Notes: generated from the letters alone by a model not told the origin. A stretch of DNA of 25,336 nt from Neisseriaceae bacterium (GCA_017446355.1 JAFSQZ010000003.1:1-25336), one strand, 5' to 3'. Numbered from the stretch's first letter, positions 1 through 7,026 are shown. Program-made: numbers and translations.

Positions 1-1
1 C

Positions 2-310
2 AATTCTGGTGCGTCCATTGAAGTACTTGATGCAGTGAGTATCGCCAAAGAAAACGGTGCGCAAGTCATTGCGATTACACGCCCTGAATCACCACTCACA
101 CAATTAGCCGATTGTATACTGACCACACAAGTTTCAGAAGACAGTTCGCGTTACACGCCAATGGTGTCGCGCTTATTACAATTAGTTGTGATTGATATTT
201 TAGCAATTGGTTTGGCTTTGCGTTTGGGCGAAACCGCTAGTTTGCAATTGGCTAAAGGTAAAAACAGTTTACGTTCCCACCACTATACGATGCAGCCTGA
301 AAAAGACTAA
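2..310 (+). CDS. hexR: HexR-type sugar-phosphate regulator, C-terminal part (cut by window edge)
   Basis: Only the last ~102 codons are present; the 5' end lies outside the window. The visible part is a SIS (sugar isomerase) domain of the RpiR/HexR family. It opens with the phosphosugar-binding motif NSGASIEVLDAV and continues with the typical AKENGAQVIAITRPESPLT and a conserved SRYTPMVSRL segment. HexR proteins are N-terminal HTH plus C-terminal SIS repressors that sense an Entner-Doudoroff intermediate (2-keto-3-deoxy-6-phosphogluconate in the studied cases) and control glucose-metabolism genes. pgi starts 13 bp downstream on the same strand; Neisseria has the same hexR-pgi order at the end of a zwf-pgl-glk cluster. 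The family call is firm. The HexR identity rests on the SIS sequence plus this neighbour, since the DNA-binding part is not visible. Confidence 0.85.
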   Translation, partial: NSGASIEVLDAVSIAKENGAQVIAITRPESPLTQLADCILTTQVSEDSSRYTPMVSRLLQLVVIDILAIGLALRLGETASLQLAKGKNSLRSHHYTMQPEKD

Positions 311-323
311 TGTTTTTAAAGAT

Positions 324-1982
324 ATGAAATTTCCAACAGATTTACCTATTTGGCAAAAATTGATTGATGACCACACAGAAACCAAACACGAGCATTTACG
401 CGATGTGTTCGCCAAAGACCCACAACGCGCCGAACGATATTGGTTAGAAGTGGGGGGCATTAGCGTAGATTATTCAAAAAACCGTATCAATGACACCATT
501 ATGGCAGACTTGGTGCAATTGGCGCGTGATACAGGCGTTCCAGAACGTATGAAGCAAATGTTTCAAGGCGAAAAAATCAATGTTACCGAAGAACGTGCTG
601 CCTTACACATTGCCTTGCGCAACCGTGCCAACACGCCTATTTACGTAGACAATCAAAATGTAATGCCAAAAATCAATCAAGTCTTGCAACAAATGGCAGA
701 CTTTGCACAACAAGTGCGCGATGGACAATGGAAAGGTTACACCAATCAAGCCATTACCGACATCATCAATATTGGTATTGGCGGTTCCAACTTGGGTCCA
801 AGAATGATGTGTACCGCGCTCCGCCCTTTTGGACATCAGCGTTTACGTATGCATTTTGTATCCAATGTAGATGATGCACAATTGCAAGACACGCTAGCAA
901 AAGTGCAGCCTGAAACCACATTATTCATCATCGCATCCAAAACATTCACCACACAAGAAACCATCACCAACGCATTAGCAGCACGCGAATGGTTTTTAAA
1001 AACCGCCAGCCAAGCTGATATTGCCAAACATTTTGTTGCCGTTTCCAGCAATCAACAAGCTGTAGTGGAATTTGGCATCAATCCCACACATATGTTTGAA
1101 TTTTGGGACTGGGTTGGCGGACGATACAGCTTATGGTCAGCGATTGGTTTACCCATTATGCTTTATCTAGGTGAAGAACAATTTATTGAAATGTTAGAAG
1201 GTGCGCATTTAATGGATCAACACTTCATTAACACACCGCTCACGCATAATTTACCTGTTACACTCGCATTATTAGGCGTGTGGTACAACAATTTTTACAA
1301 CGGCAAAAGCCACGTCATCGCTCCTTACGATGAGCATTTGCATCATCTACCAAGATTTATTCAACAATTGGATATGGAATCCAATGGCAAAAGCATACAA
1401 CTTGATGGCAAAGCCACAAACACATTCACGTGTCCAATCATTTGGGGCGAAACAGGCAGCAACGGACAACACGCATTTTTCCAACTATTGCATCAAGGCA
1501 CGCACATTATCCCCATTGATATGATTGTCAGCCTAGAAAAAAGCAGACACTCCAACCAACATAATATTTTAGTTGCCAACGTTTTTGCCCAAGCGGAAGC
1601 CTTTATGCGTGGTAAAACAGCAGAAGAAGCTGAAGCCGAACTTCGCGCACAAGGGCTGCCTGAACAACGTATCGCACAACTTGTTCCACACAAAACATTC
1701 AGTGGCAACCGTCCCAGCAATATGATTTTGATGCAAAAAATCAATCCTAAAAATATGGGTACACTCATCGCTATGTATGAACACAAAGTTTTTGTACAAG
1801 GCATTATTTGGGGCATCAACAGCTTTGACCAATGGGGCGTAGAACTAGGCAAGCAACTTGCACAAACCATTTTGTCCGAGTTTAACGACAACACAGAACA
1901 ACCCCACGACAGCTCAACATCTCGTTTAATAAAGCGATACAAACACTTCATCAAACAAACACAAGAACAGAAACATCAATAA
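324..1982 (+). CDS. pgi: Glucose-6-phosphate isomerase
   Basis: Cytosolic enzyme that interconverts glucose-6-phosphate and fructose-6-phosphate. The protein is 552 residues, close to E. coli Pgi (549). The PGI signature VGGRYSLWSAIG begins at residue 264. The catalytic residues known for the family are present: E352 in DMESNGK, H383 in NGQHAFF (31 residues apart, as in rabbit PGI) and K510 in ELGKQLA. The frame is open back to 207, but that stretch overlaps hexR out of frame. The start at 324 (MKFPTDLPIW) fits the Neisserial N-terminus and leaves a 13-bp gap after hexR. The ribosome site is weak (AAAG close to the ATG), which suggests translation following hexR. A DUS core lies inside the gene at 1655-1664. 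No clear terminator follows; the foreign-looking repeat begins 29 bp after the stop. Confidence 0.96.
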   Translation: MKFPTDLPIWQKLIDDHTETKHEHLRDVFAKDPQRAERYWLEVGGISVDYSKNRINDTIMADLVQLARDTGVPERMKQMFQGEKINVTEERAALHIALRNRANTPIYVDNQNVMPKINQVLQQMADFAQQVRDGQWKGYTNQAITDIINIGIGGSNLGPRMMCTALRPFGHQRLRMHFVSNVDDAQLQDTLAKVQPETTLFIIASKTFTTQETITNALAAREWFLKTASQADIAKHFVAVSSNQQAVVEFGINPTHMFEFWDWVGGRYSLWSAIGLPIMLYLGEEQFIEMLEGAHLMDQHFINTPLTHNLPVTLALLGVWYNNFYNGKSHVIAPYDEHLHHLPRFIQQLDMESNGKSIQLDGKATNTFTCPIIWGETGSNGQHAFFQLLHQGTHIIPIDMIVSLEKSRHSNQHNILVANVFAQAEAFMRGKTAEEAEAELRAQGLPEQRIAQLVPHKTFSGNRPSNMILMQKINPKNMGTLIAMYEHKVFVQGIIWGINSFDQWGVELGKQLAQTILSEFNDNTEQPHDSSTSRLIKRYKHFIKQTQEQKHQ

Positions 1983-2010
1983 ACAAGATTGAAGCCTTTA
2001 CACAATCCGA

Positions 2011-2187
2011 TTTTTAAGCATTACAAAATCTATGATACGGTTTTAGATGCTATTTACTTTGGTATGAATGACAATTATTATCAATAATAAATAGTTTAAC
2101 TAAATGTTTCAGGCTGCCTGAAAACGAAGTTTTGATGAAGTCAAAACTGAGTTTCTGCGAGCGAAGCGAAGCTAAAACGGTTATACG
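2011..2187. repeat. Direct repeat A: decayed copy of the toxin promoter and start
   Basis: About 175 bp that align over almost their whole length with 4005-4171 in the same orientation. Differences are point changes and a short insertion after the DUS. On the minus strand the copy carries a start codon (ATG, complement of 2019-2021) that opens only seven codons (MLKNRIV, then stop), a Fur-like box at 2069-2083 with one mismatch, and a palindromic DUS at 2108-2122. The Shine-Dalgarno AAGGA of the intact copy has become ATAGA and the -10 is worse, so this copy looks dead. It marks the pgi-side edge of the accessory island. Confidence 0.85.
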
Positions 2188-2199
2188 TTTTAATTAATC

Positions 2200-2652
2200 T
2201 TACAATCGCTCTCCATATTTCAAATCAGGATTTAATTGATAATATAAGTCGCTGTAATAATCATCAGGTTCAAGATAGTAAACACTAATTGGTAAACTCA
2301 CATCACCTTTTGCCAACTCTTTAAGTTTTCCTTTGTCAAATATTTCAAAATTACACTGGTCGCAATAAAAAATATCCATCATAAGAACAAATTCTTCTGC
2401 ACCATATTCTTTTAAAAGTTCGTAATTATTTTTAAAGAAATCAACAAATTCTTGTTCATATTCTCTATCATGGTATTCTTTTGAAAACTTATTTTTATGC
2501 TCAAAAGATAAGAGATTAGTTTCTATATCTTTTCCCATATACATATGATCAACAACCATTTCATCGACAACCAATGTAGTGTTTAAGTTATTAACAATTT
2601 TATCTGGTGTAAAATTTACACCATAAATCGTAAGGCTAAATTTCACAAACAT
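2200..2652 (-). CDS. Probable immunity protein of a decayed toxin module (DUF4279-like)
   Basis: A 150-residue, acidic, cytosolic-looking protein with no signal peptide or membrane segment. It starts FVKFSLTIYGVNFTP and has a second half with QCNFEIF and ISVYYLEPDDYY. This resembles the DUF4279 type of immunity protein (an N-terminal strand followed by 'G-x-n-f-T/S-P-e', and a C-terminal strand-rich part), but the family call is tentative. Its ATG shares one base with the TAA of the toxin-tail relic upstream (TAATG), and AAAGG sits 8 bases ahead, so it was translationally coupled to a toxin. The gene is open and intact although its toxin partner is broken, as expected for an orphan immunity gene kept for protection against sister cells. 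Strongly AT-rich compared with pgi and uraA. Confidence 0.65.
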   Translation of the reverse strand: MFVKFSLTIYGVNFTPDKIVNNLNTTLVVDEMVVDHMYMGKDIETNLLSFEHKNKFSKEYHDREYEQEFVDFFKNNYELLKEYGAEEFVLMMDIFYCDQCNFEIFDKGKLKELAKGDVSLPISVYYLEPDDYYSDLYYQLNPDLKYGERL

Positions 2653-2897
2653 TATTTAAACCTTTCTATATCAATTTTAATACGATTAGGAGATTTGTTA
2701 CCTTGAATATAAATATCTCCATTTTTAGCACGATAAAAGTCAAAATTATCAGAACCACGCAGTTGTTTTCCATAATCTTTTGCAATTTTCTTTTTAATCC
2801 CATTTGTATGCCAATTTTTATTTCCAAATAAAGCATCTACTTGATTTTTTGATAAATGTTTAGCCTAATTACCAGTGGTACTCGCATCATAATTGTT
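2652..2897 (-). pseudogene. Relic of a second polymorphic-toxin C-terminal tail
   Basis: On the minus strand the frame from 2897 to the TAA at 2652-2654 reads NNYDASTTGN, then a TAG at 2865-2867, then 70 uninterrupted codons starting AKHLSKNQVDALFGNKNW. The tail contains NWHTNGIKKKIAKDYGKQ and FYRAKNGDIYIQGNKS and ends IKIDIERFK. No start codon, signal peptide or upstream toxin body is attached; a TAA closes the frame at 2898-2900. The composition and layout (Lys/Asn-rich basic tail directly coupled to a small acidic protein) are typical of silent toxin cassettes next to polymorphic toxin genes such as maf, cdi or rhs loci. The biochemical activity cannot be named from the sequence. It is too interrupted to have been recognised as a simple ORF. 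Confidence 0.65.
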
Positions 2898-2970
2898 TTA
2901 ATGATTTATTTTCAGGCTAAAATAAAAACAGCGGAAGTTTTAAGGATTAACTATTTGTTTATATTAAAAT

Positions 2971-3372
2971 TTAATCTAAATACAAATCAAAATCTAAATT
3001 AGCGTTAATTTCATTCAAAAATGAAATCATTTCTTTACTTATTGTTAAAGCATAAGTATCTTCTTCGTGTTCTTTTTCTATAACAATACATATATAAACT
3101 TCTAAATTAAGTTTTTTTATTCTTTCTTTAATTTTTTCTAAATTTGGTTTTATTTCTTCATAAAAATCTTTTAATATATCATCACTGTCTAAATAATGAC
3201 TTTTTCTTTCAGTTGTTGTACAACTCCAATAACAACACTGTATTATATTATTGGTTAAACTGTTAATATCGCCAATATTATTCTTTTCAATTTCACCATA
3301 ATGAATTAAATCAGAAAAATCAAAGTTAATTTTTTCTGAACATAAACGAAAATCCATGTACATTTTAGTCAT
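2971..3372 (-). CDS. Probable immunity protein, DUF4279-like, paired with the upstream secreted toxin
   Basis: 133 residues from the preferred start at 3372; the frame is open to 3393, which would overlap the toxin gene. I chose 3372 because GGA lies seven to ten bases ahead, inside the 13-bp gap after the toxin stop. The protein is acidic, with no signal peptide. The N-terminal MYMDFRLCSEKINFDFSDL and the ending ISFLNEINANLDFDLYLD match the layout of DUF4279 proteins, which end in 'S-pe-l-kfL-ne-i-a-s-L-d-iDlY'. Such proteins are common immunity partners in polymorphic toxin loci. It sits immediately behind the toxin-like gene 3386-4015 and probably shares its promoter. The immunity role is inferred from position and family; the target toxin activity is unknown. 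Confidence 0.7.
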   Translation of the reverse strand: MTKMYMDFRLCSEKINFDFSDLIHYGEIEKNNIGDINSLTNNIIQCCYWSCTTTERKSHYLDSDDILKDFYEEIKPNLEKIKERIKKLNLEVYICIVIEKEHEEDTYALTISKEMISFLNEINANLDFDLYLD

Positions 3373-3385
3373 TAGGGCTTCCTTT

Positions 3386-4015
3386 TTAATCAATTTTAAT
3401 AAATTTACCTGTTGAATTATGTTGTAAAAATAATTCTTTTGTTTTAGAGTTGTAATACATATTATAATGAGATATGTTTGTATCTCTTTGTCCTTTTACT
3501 GCATATTTTTTTAAATCATGGGCATTCTTAAACCCTCTTTCTTTGGCTAAATCATATGCCTTACCATTATTTAACTTTTTAGCATCTTTTGCAGATTTGC
3601 TAATATTTTTTGCCGATTGTTTGACAACATTACTTCCATAATCATAACGAAAACCAGTCCAACTGGAAGTTGATGTTTCACTAACGAATTCACTGGCACT
3701 GGTATGACCAGTTTCAAAAAGTTCTTCGGCTTCTTTAAGTTTATTCTTTTTAACTAATTCAACAATTTTTTCAGCCGTTTTTGGGTCAACTCTACTGGTT
3801 TCTAAAAGCGTTTCCAACTCATGATATTCACCTTTTTGAATGGCTTGTGAAATCGCTTCGTCAACAGTCGTTTTACCACTTCTGGTTTCATAATGATTAA
3901 AACTTCCATTTTCAGGAAGATAATAGTAATAATAAAAACCTTCAAATTCTTTAGCAAAAACAGGAGAAATAGAGATTGCAAATATAACAATAACTGATAG
4001 AAGTTTTTTAAGCAT
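3386..4015 (-). CDS. Short secreted toxin-like protein (signal peptide plus polymorphic-toxin-type tail)
   Basis: 209 residues. Residues 1-21 form a clear Sec signal peptide (two Lys, a hydrophobic core and a PVFA cleavage site). A Tyr-run (FYYYYYLPENG) follows, then an acidic helical middle (ETLLETSRVDPKTAEKIVEL, ~90-110) and a basic tail from ~145 (KLNNGKAYDLAKERGFKNAHDLKKY) ending STGKFIKID. The tail pattern (GF-NAHDLK, then DTNISHYNMYYN, then E-LFLQHN) recalls toxin domains at the C-terminus of MafB/CdiA/RHS-type proteins, but here it is exported by its own short N-terminus. A DUF4279-like gene follows after 13 bp. AAGGA seven bases before the ATG gives a good ribosome site. The promoter contains a Fur box. 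The toxin function is inferred; a secreted protein of another kind with a partner is possible. Confidence 0.65.
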   Translation of the reverse strand: MLKKLLSVIVIFAISISPVFAKEFEGFYYYYYLPENGSFNHYETRSGKTTVDEAISQAIQKGEYHELETLLETSRVDPKTAEKIVELVKKNKLKEAEELFETGHTSASEFVSETSTSSWTGFRYDYGSNVVKQSAKNISKSAKDAKKLNNGKAYDLAKERGFKNAHDLKKYAVKGQRDTNISHYNMYYNSKTKELFLQHNSTGKFIKID

Positions 4016-4171
4016 TACAAAATCCTTGATACGGTTTTAGATGCTATTTACTTTATCATAAATGATAATTATTATCAATACTAAATAGTTTAACTAAATG
4101 TTTCAGGCTGCCTGAAAACGAAGCTAAACGAAGTTTCTGCGAAGCATAAGCAAAGCTAAAACGGTTATACG
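4005..4171. repeat. Direct repeat B: intact copy with toxin promoter, start codon and DUS
   Basis: Counterpart of 2011-2187. It spans the first three codons of the secreted toxin gene, its 5' leader, the promoter with a Fur-type palindrome, a palindromic DUS (4102-4116) and ~55 bp beyond, up to just before the uraA promoter region. Together, repeats A and B bracket the toxin/immunity island as same-orientation repeats about 2 kb apart. Confidence 0.85.
4050..4078 (-). promoter_or_regulatory. Toxin promoter with perfect 7-1-7 Fur box
   Basis: Minus-strand promoter: -35 TTGATA (4073-4078), 17-bp spacer, -10 TAAAGT (4050-4055). The sequence 4063-4077 is TGATAATTATTATCA, an exact match to the 7-1-7 Fur palindrome TGATAAT-N-ATTATCA. 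It covers most of the spacer and the -35, where a repressor would block RNA polymerase. The decayed repeat A carries the same site with one change (2069-2083). Iron control is inferred from the motif. Confidence 0.6.
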
Positions 4172-4217
4172 CTATAATTCGTCTGTTTACGGGTTTATTG
4201 ATTGATAGGGAGAAACA

Positions 4218-5426
4218 ATGTTTCAACAAGTGAAAACAGCGATTGCAGGAGCGCAAATTCTATTTGTTGCCTTTGGTGCAATGGTATTGGTGCCTTTATT
4301 AACTGGATTAAATCCTGCTTTGGCGTTGCTGGGTGCAGGTATTGGTACGTTGTTGTTTCAGGTATTAACCAAACGTAAAGTACCCATTTTTTTAGGTTCA
4401 TCGTTTGCGTTTATTGCGCCGATTATTGCGGCTAAAACGACTTGGGGATTGGGCGCAACTATGTTTGGGCTATTTGCTGCGGGGTTTATGTATTTTATCT
4501 TTGCTGGCTTGATTCGTTGGCGCGGTTTGGAGGCGGTACATAAACTTTTACCACCTGTGGTGATTGGTCCTGTAATTATGGTGATTGGTTTGTCTGTTGC
4601 AGTTACAGCCAGCCAAATGGCAATGGGGCAAGCAGGAGGTGAGCAAGTGATTGATTACAGCGTGTCTATTTTGCTTTCTTGCTTTACTTTTGGTGTAACG
4701 GTGTTGGTAACCGTGTTCGGCAGCAAAATGATGAAACTTATTCCGATTTTGATTGGTGTGGCTTCTGGGTATGTTTTGGCATTGCTTTTGGGCGTGGTGG
4801 ATTTTCAAGCAGTGATTGATGCGCCTTGGTTTGCTGTACCACAATTTACTTCGCCTGAAATTAACTGGCAAGCGGCTTTATTTATGTTGCCTGTTGCCAT
4901 TGCGCCTGCGATTGAACATATCGGTGGCATTATGGCAATTGGTGCGGTAACAGGTAAAGATTACACAAAAGAACCTGGTTTGGATAAAACATTGATGGGA
5001 GATGGTTTGGGTGTGTGCGCAGCAGGTTTGATTGGTGGTCCTCCTGTAACGACTTATGGAGAAGTAACTGGCGCGGTGATGATTACCAAAAACAGTAATC
5101 CAGTGATTATGACGTATGCGGCTATTTTCGCGATTGCTATGGCGTTTTTTGGTAAATTCAATGCATTTTTACACTCTATTCCAATGCCTGTGATGGGTGG
5201 TGTGATGATATTGCTTTTTGGCACAATTGCTTCTTTGGGGTTAAAAACGCTGATAGAAGCACAAGTGAATTTAATGCGTCCGAAAAATCTTGTCATTGTT
5301 AGCTCTGTGCTAACAGTTGGTATTGGTGGCATGTTGATTAAGTTAGGTACGATGGCTTTTTCTGGTGTGGGCTTGTGTGCGTTATTGGCTATTGTATTAA
5401 ACGCTATTTTGCCTGATAGAGAATAA
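4218..5426 (+). CDS. uraA: Uracil permease (NCS2 family)
   Basis: Inner-membrane uracil:proton symporter of the nucleobase-ascorbate transporter family. 402 residues, slightly shorter than E. coli UraA (429), the difference lying mainly at the C-terminus. Multiple hydrophobic spans are evident. Family landmarks: GSSFAFIAP early on, E233 and H234 in PAIEHIGG (the UraA substrate-site Glu region), the GDGLGVCAAGLIGGPPVTTYGE segment with E282, and PMPVMGGVMILLFG before the last spans. The start is supported by AGGGAG (4207-4212) five bases ahead. A TATAAT at 4173-4178, just outside repeat B, may be its -10; no good -35 is visible. It is divergent from the toxin gene, so the 202-bp intergenic region serves both. 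A palindromic repeat at 5434-5560 follows and could terminate transcription. Confidence 0.95.
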   Translation: MFQQVKTAIAGAQILFVAFGAMVLVPLLTGLNPALALLGAGIGTLLFQVLTKRKVPIFLGSSFAFIAPIIAAKTTWGLGATMFGLFAAGFMYFIFAGLIRWRGLEAVHKLLPPVVIGPVIMVIGLSVAVTASQMAMGQAGGEQVIDYSVSILLSCFTFGVTVLVTVFGSKMMKLIPILIGVASGYVLALLLGVVDFQAVIDAPWFAVPQFTSPEINWQAALFMLPVAIAPAIEHIGGIMAIGAVTGKDYTKEPGLDKTLMGDGLGVCAAGLIGGPPVTTYGEVTGAVMITKNSNPVIMTYAAIFAIAMAFFGKFNAFLHSIPMPVMGGVMILLFGTIASLGLKTLIEAQVNLMRPKNLVIVSSVLTVGIGGMLIKLGTMAFSGVGLCALLAIVLNAILPDRE

Positions 5427-5433
5427 AACTCTT

Positions 5434-5560
5434 GGAAAACTTTATTTTTTACAATTCGGTATTTTGAACATAAGCGAAGAATCTTTTTACAAAACAATCT
5501 ATTAAGATTCTTCGTTTTCCTATGGAAAATTCAAAATGACGAGTTTTACAGGTGTTTCAG
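5434..5560. repeat. MITE-like palindromic element, copy 1
   Basis: About 127 bp whose two halves are inverted copies. The left arm carries ACAATTCGGTATTTTGAA and the right arm, read in reverse, CTCGTCATTTTGAA. The centre is an 11-bp perfect stem, CGAAGAATCTT (5475-5485) with AAGATTCTTCG (5504-5514), followed by TTTT. The outer ends resemble GAAACctttGTAAAAC. Related, more decayed copies occur at 16013-16143, 18348-18490 and around 24255-24325. It contains no ORF. Placed right after uraA, it may act as a terminator. Confidence 0.6.
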
Positions 5561-5592
5561 CATAAAAATCTTGTTATTAAAACAGCATAAAA

Positions 5593-5620
5593 GAAAAAAA
5601 GCCTAAACAATTGTTTAGGC
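5593..5620 (-). terminator. Intrinsic terminator of tRNA-Lys
   Basis: A perfect palindrome, GCCTAAACAATTGTTTAGGC (5601-5620), is followed on the minus strand by a run of seven T. It lies 10 bp past the tRNA 3' end. On the plus strand only four T follow, so it may work weakly both ways. Confidence 0.85.
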
Positions 5621-5630
5621 TTTTAAAATT

Positions 5631-5706
5631 TGGTGGGTCGTGAGCGATTCGAACGCTCGACCAACGGATTAAAAGTCCGCTGCTCTACCGACTGAGCTAA
5701 CGACCC
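5631..5706 (-). tRNA. tRNA-Lys (anticodon UUU)
   Basis: 76 nt including an encoded CCA (complement of 5631-5633). The acceptor GGGTCGT pairs with ACGACCC. The D arm contains AGCTCAGTCGGTAGAGC. The anticodon loop CTTTTAA places the anticodon TTT at 5671-5673, and the T loop is TTCGAAT. All four arms fold perfectly. It is a single tRNA gene with its own promoter and terminator. Confidence 0.98.
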
Positions 5707-5719
5707 AACTAAATTCCGT

Positions 5720-5749
5720 ATTCTAGTAAAACTCACCTTGCTTTGTCAA
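5720..5749 (-). promoter_or_regulatory. Sigma70 promoter of tRNA-Lys
   Basis: Minus strand: TTGACA (5744-5749), 18-bp spacer, TAGAAT (5720-5725), 13 bp before the first tRNA base. The -35 is perfect and the -10 matches 5 of 6. Confidence 0.8.
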
Positions 5750-5790
5750 GAACTGATTTGCCAAACAGTATGCTTTGTTTGCACATCAAT

Positions 5791-6306
5791 TTAAAATAAT
5801 TCATCAATAGCTTGAGTTTGATTGGCTTTTTTATTTTCAATAGGTTTTAAAACACGTTCTTTTTTCTCACCTATGTTGTTGTTTGCCATCGTGTTTGGTT
5901 GTTTTGTATTGATGGGAACTAATTCTCTTTCCCCTACAATGGTATTTTTTTGCACCGAATCATTATGTTGAATGTCGTCTGTGGCGTTATTTTTTTTATT
6001 GTTTTTTTTCTCTTTTTCTGTATTACCATTAACCTTTACATCATTTTGCATCGTTTCTTTTTCTTGACTATCTGTTTCAGTATGATTGTCATATGTTGCA
6101 AGAGTTGGTGCTCGTGTGACAACAATATCATTATTTGCAGTAAGCTTATTACTAGGAAATAGTGTATCTACTTGCTGTTGTTCTTGATAACGTTGGGCAG
6201 TTTGTTCGGGTGTTGCACTTAACTCCAAGTAAACGAGAACCATCAGTACGCATACTGCTATTGTCCCAAGCGTCAACACTGTCAATAATATGTTTTTAAA
6301 GTTCAC
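5791..6306 (-). CDS. Uncharacterised single-span membrane protein with long hydrophilic tail
   Basis: 171 residues from a GTG start at 6306 (N-terminus MNFKNILLTVLTLGTIAV). I kept GTG because it gives a complete membrane anchor (residues ~5-28); the next ATGs fall inside that helix. The remainder is polar and low in complexity, very rich in Asn, Lys, Glu, Gln and Thr (KEKKNNKKNNATDD), so probably disordered. I recognise no domain. The topology predicts N-in with the tail in the periplasm. It lies 38 bp behind the BON lipoprotein gene on the same strand, with a DUS core between them (6334-6343), so it may be co-transcribed. The next gene downstream is the tRNA, 84 bp away. It could be an envelope accessory factor; the sequence does not say. 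Confidence 0.6.
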   Translation of the reverse strand: MNFKNILLTVLTLGTIAVCVLMVLVYLELSATPEQTAQRYQEQQQVDTLFPSNKLTANNDIVVTRAPTLATYDNHTETDSQEKETMQNDVKVNGNTEKEKKNNKKNNATDDIQHNDSVQKNTIVGERELVPINTKQPNTMANNNIGEKKERVLKPIENKKANQTQAIDELF

Positions 6307-6344
6307 TTTTACTTATCTTTCTATCTCAATAAGGCTGCCTGAAA

Positions 6345-6965
6345 TTATGGGTTATGCGTTTCATATAAGGTAACCACTTGTTGTACACCAGAAGTGGTAC
6401 GCACAACTTCGGTTACTGCATTTTGTTGTTCAGGCGTTAATAAACCCATTACATAAACAACGTGGTTATAAGTAACCACTTTGACGTGTCCTGCATACAC
6501 ACCAGGAATATTTAATAAACGACTGCGTAATCGTGTGGTAATCATTGTGTCATCTGCACTATCTCCAAAGGTGCGTGCGTTACCACTGACCGTAATATAA
6601 TTATATACTTGTCGTACATTGGTTTCTTGTTTGGCAATTCTTTCTGCAATGGCTTTGTCTTCTTCTGTGAGTACTTGTCCAAGCAACAAAATGTTTCGGT
6701 TATAGCCTGTTACGTTTAAATCGGGATAAATATTTACTAAACTGTTTTGTTGATAGTGTTCTTCAATTGCTCTTTGTGCTTGTTGTTTGATGCGCATTTC
6801 CATAACGTTGTCGTCAGAAATGGTGCCTGCACTGCGACGATCTGCAATTGCTGTTGCACCTACTGCGGCTGCACCACCTATCAATGTTGCCGCACAGCCC
6901 CCTAAAGAAGCAGCAAGCAATGTTGCTACACATACTTGTTTTAGACTGCTTAAATAAGGTTTCAT
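6345..6965 (-). CDS. dolP: BON-domain outer-membrane lipoprotein (DolP/YraP; GNA2091-type)
   Basis: 206 residues with a lipoprotein signal: Lys near the N-terminus, a hydrophobic stretch and the lipobox L21-G22-G23-C24, so C24 is the expected lipidated residue. Two BON domains follow (~55-120 and ~130-200), each with the typical 'l-n-i-p-g-v---v-v-t--g-v-v-l-G' pattern (LLNIPGVYAGHVKVVTYNHVVYVMG). DolP/YraP supports outer-membrane integrity at division sites; the meningococcal homologue is GNA2091. The ribosome site AAGGAGA lies seven bases ahead of the ATG. As in Neisseria, it lies downstream of gmhA and yraN. A TATAAT at 7000-7005 probably gives it a promoter of its own. Confidence 0.92.
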   Translation of the reverse strand: MKPYLSSLKQVCVATLLAASLGGCAATLIGGAAAVGATAIADRRSAGTISDDNVMEMRIKQQAQRAIEEHYQQNSLVNIYPDLNVTGYNRNILLLGQVLTEEDKAIAERIAKQETNVRQVYNYITVSGNARTFGDSADDTMITTRLRSRLLNIPGVYAGHVKVVTYNHVVYVMGLLTPEQQNAVTEVVRTTSGVQQVVTLYETHNP

Positions 6966-6999
6966 GATTTTCTCCTTAATTTTTTTGCAAAGCGCGTAT

Positions 7000-7026
7000 A
7001 TTATAAAGGTTTATTGTTTATAACAA
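7000..7026 (-). promoter_or_regulatory. Probable dolP promoter
   Basis: Minus strand: TATAAT (7000-7005) with TTGTTA (7021-7026) 15 bp upstream, located in the gap between gmhA and dolP. The -10 is perfect but the spacing is short, so the -35 is uncertain. Confidence 0.45.

Noticed and set aside
1493..1954. 153-codon frame antisense to pgi
   Set aside because: Shadow of the strongly conserved pgi coding sequence; no ribosome site or family resemblance.
5054..5497. 147-codon frame antisense to the end of uraA
   Set aside because: Shadow of uraA, and it begins inside the palindromic element.
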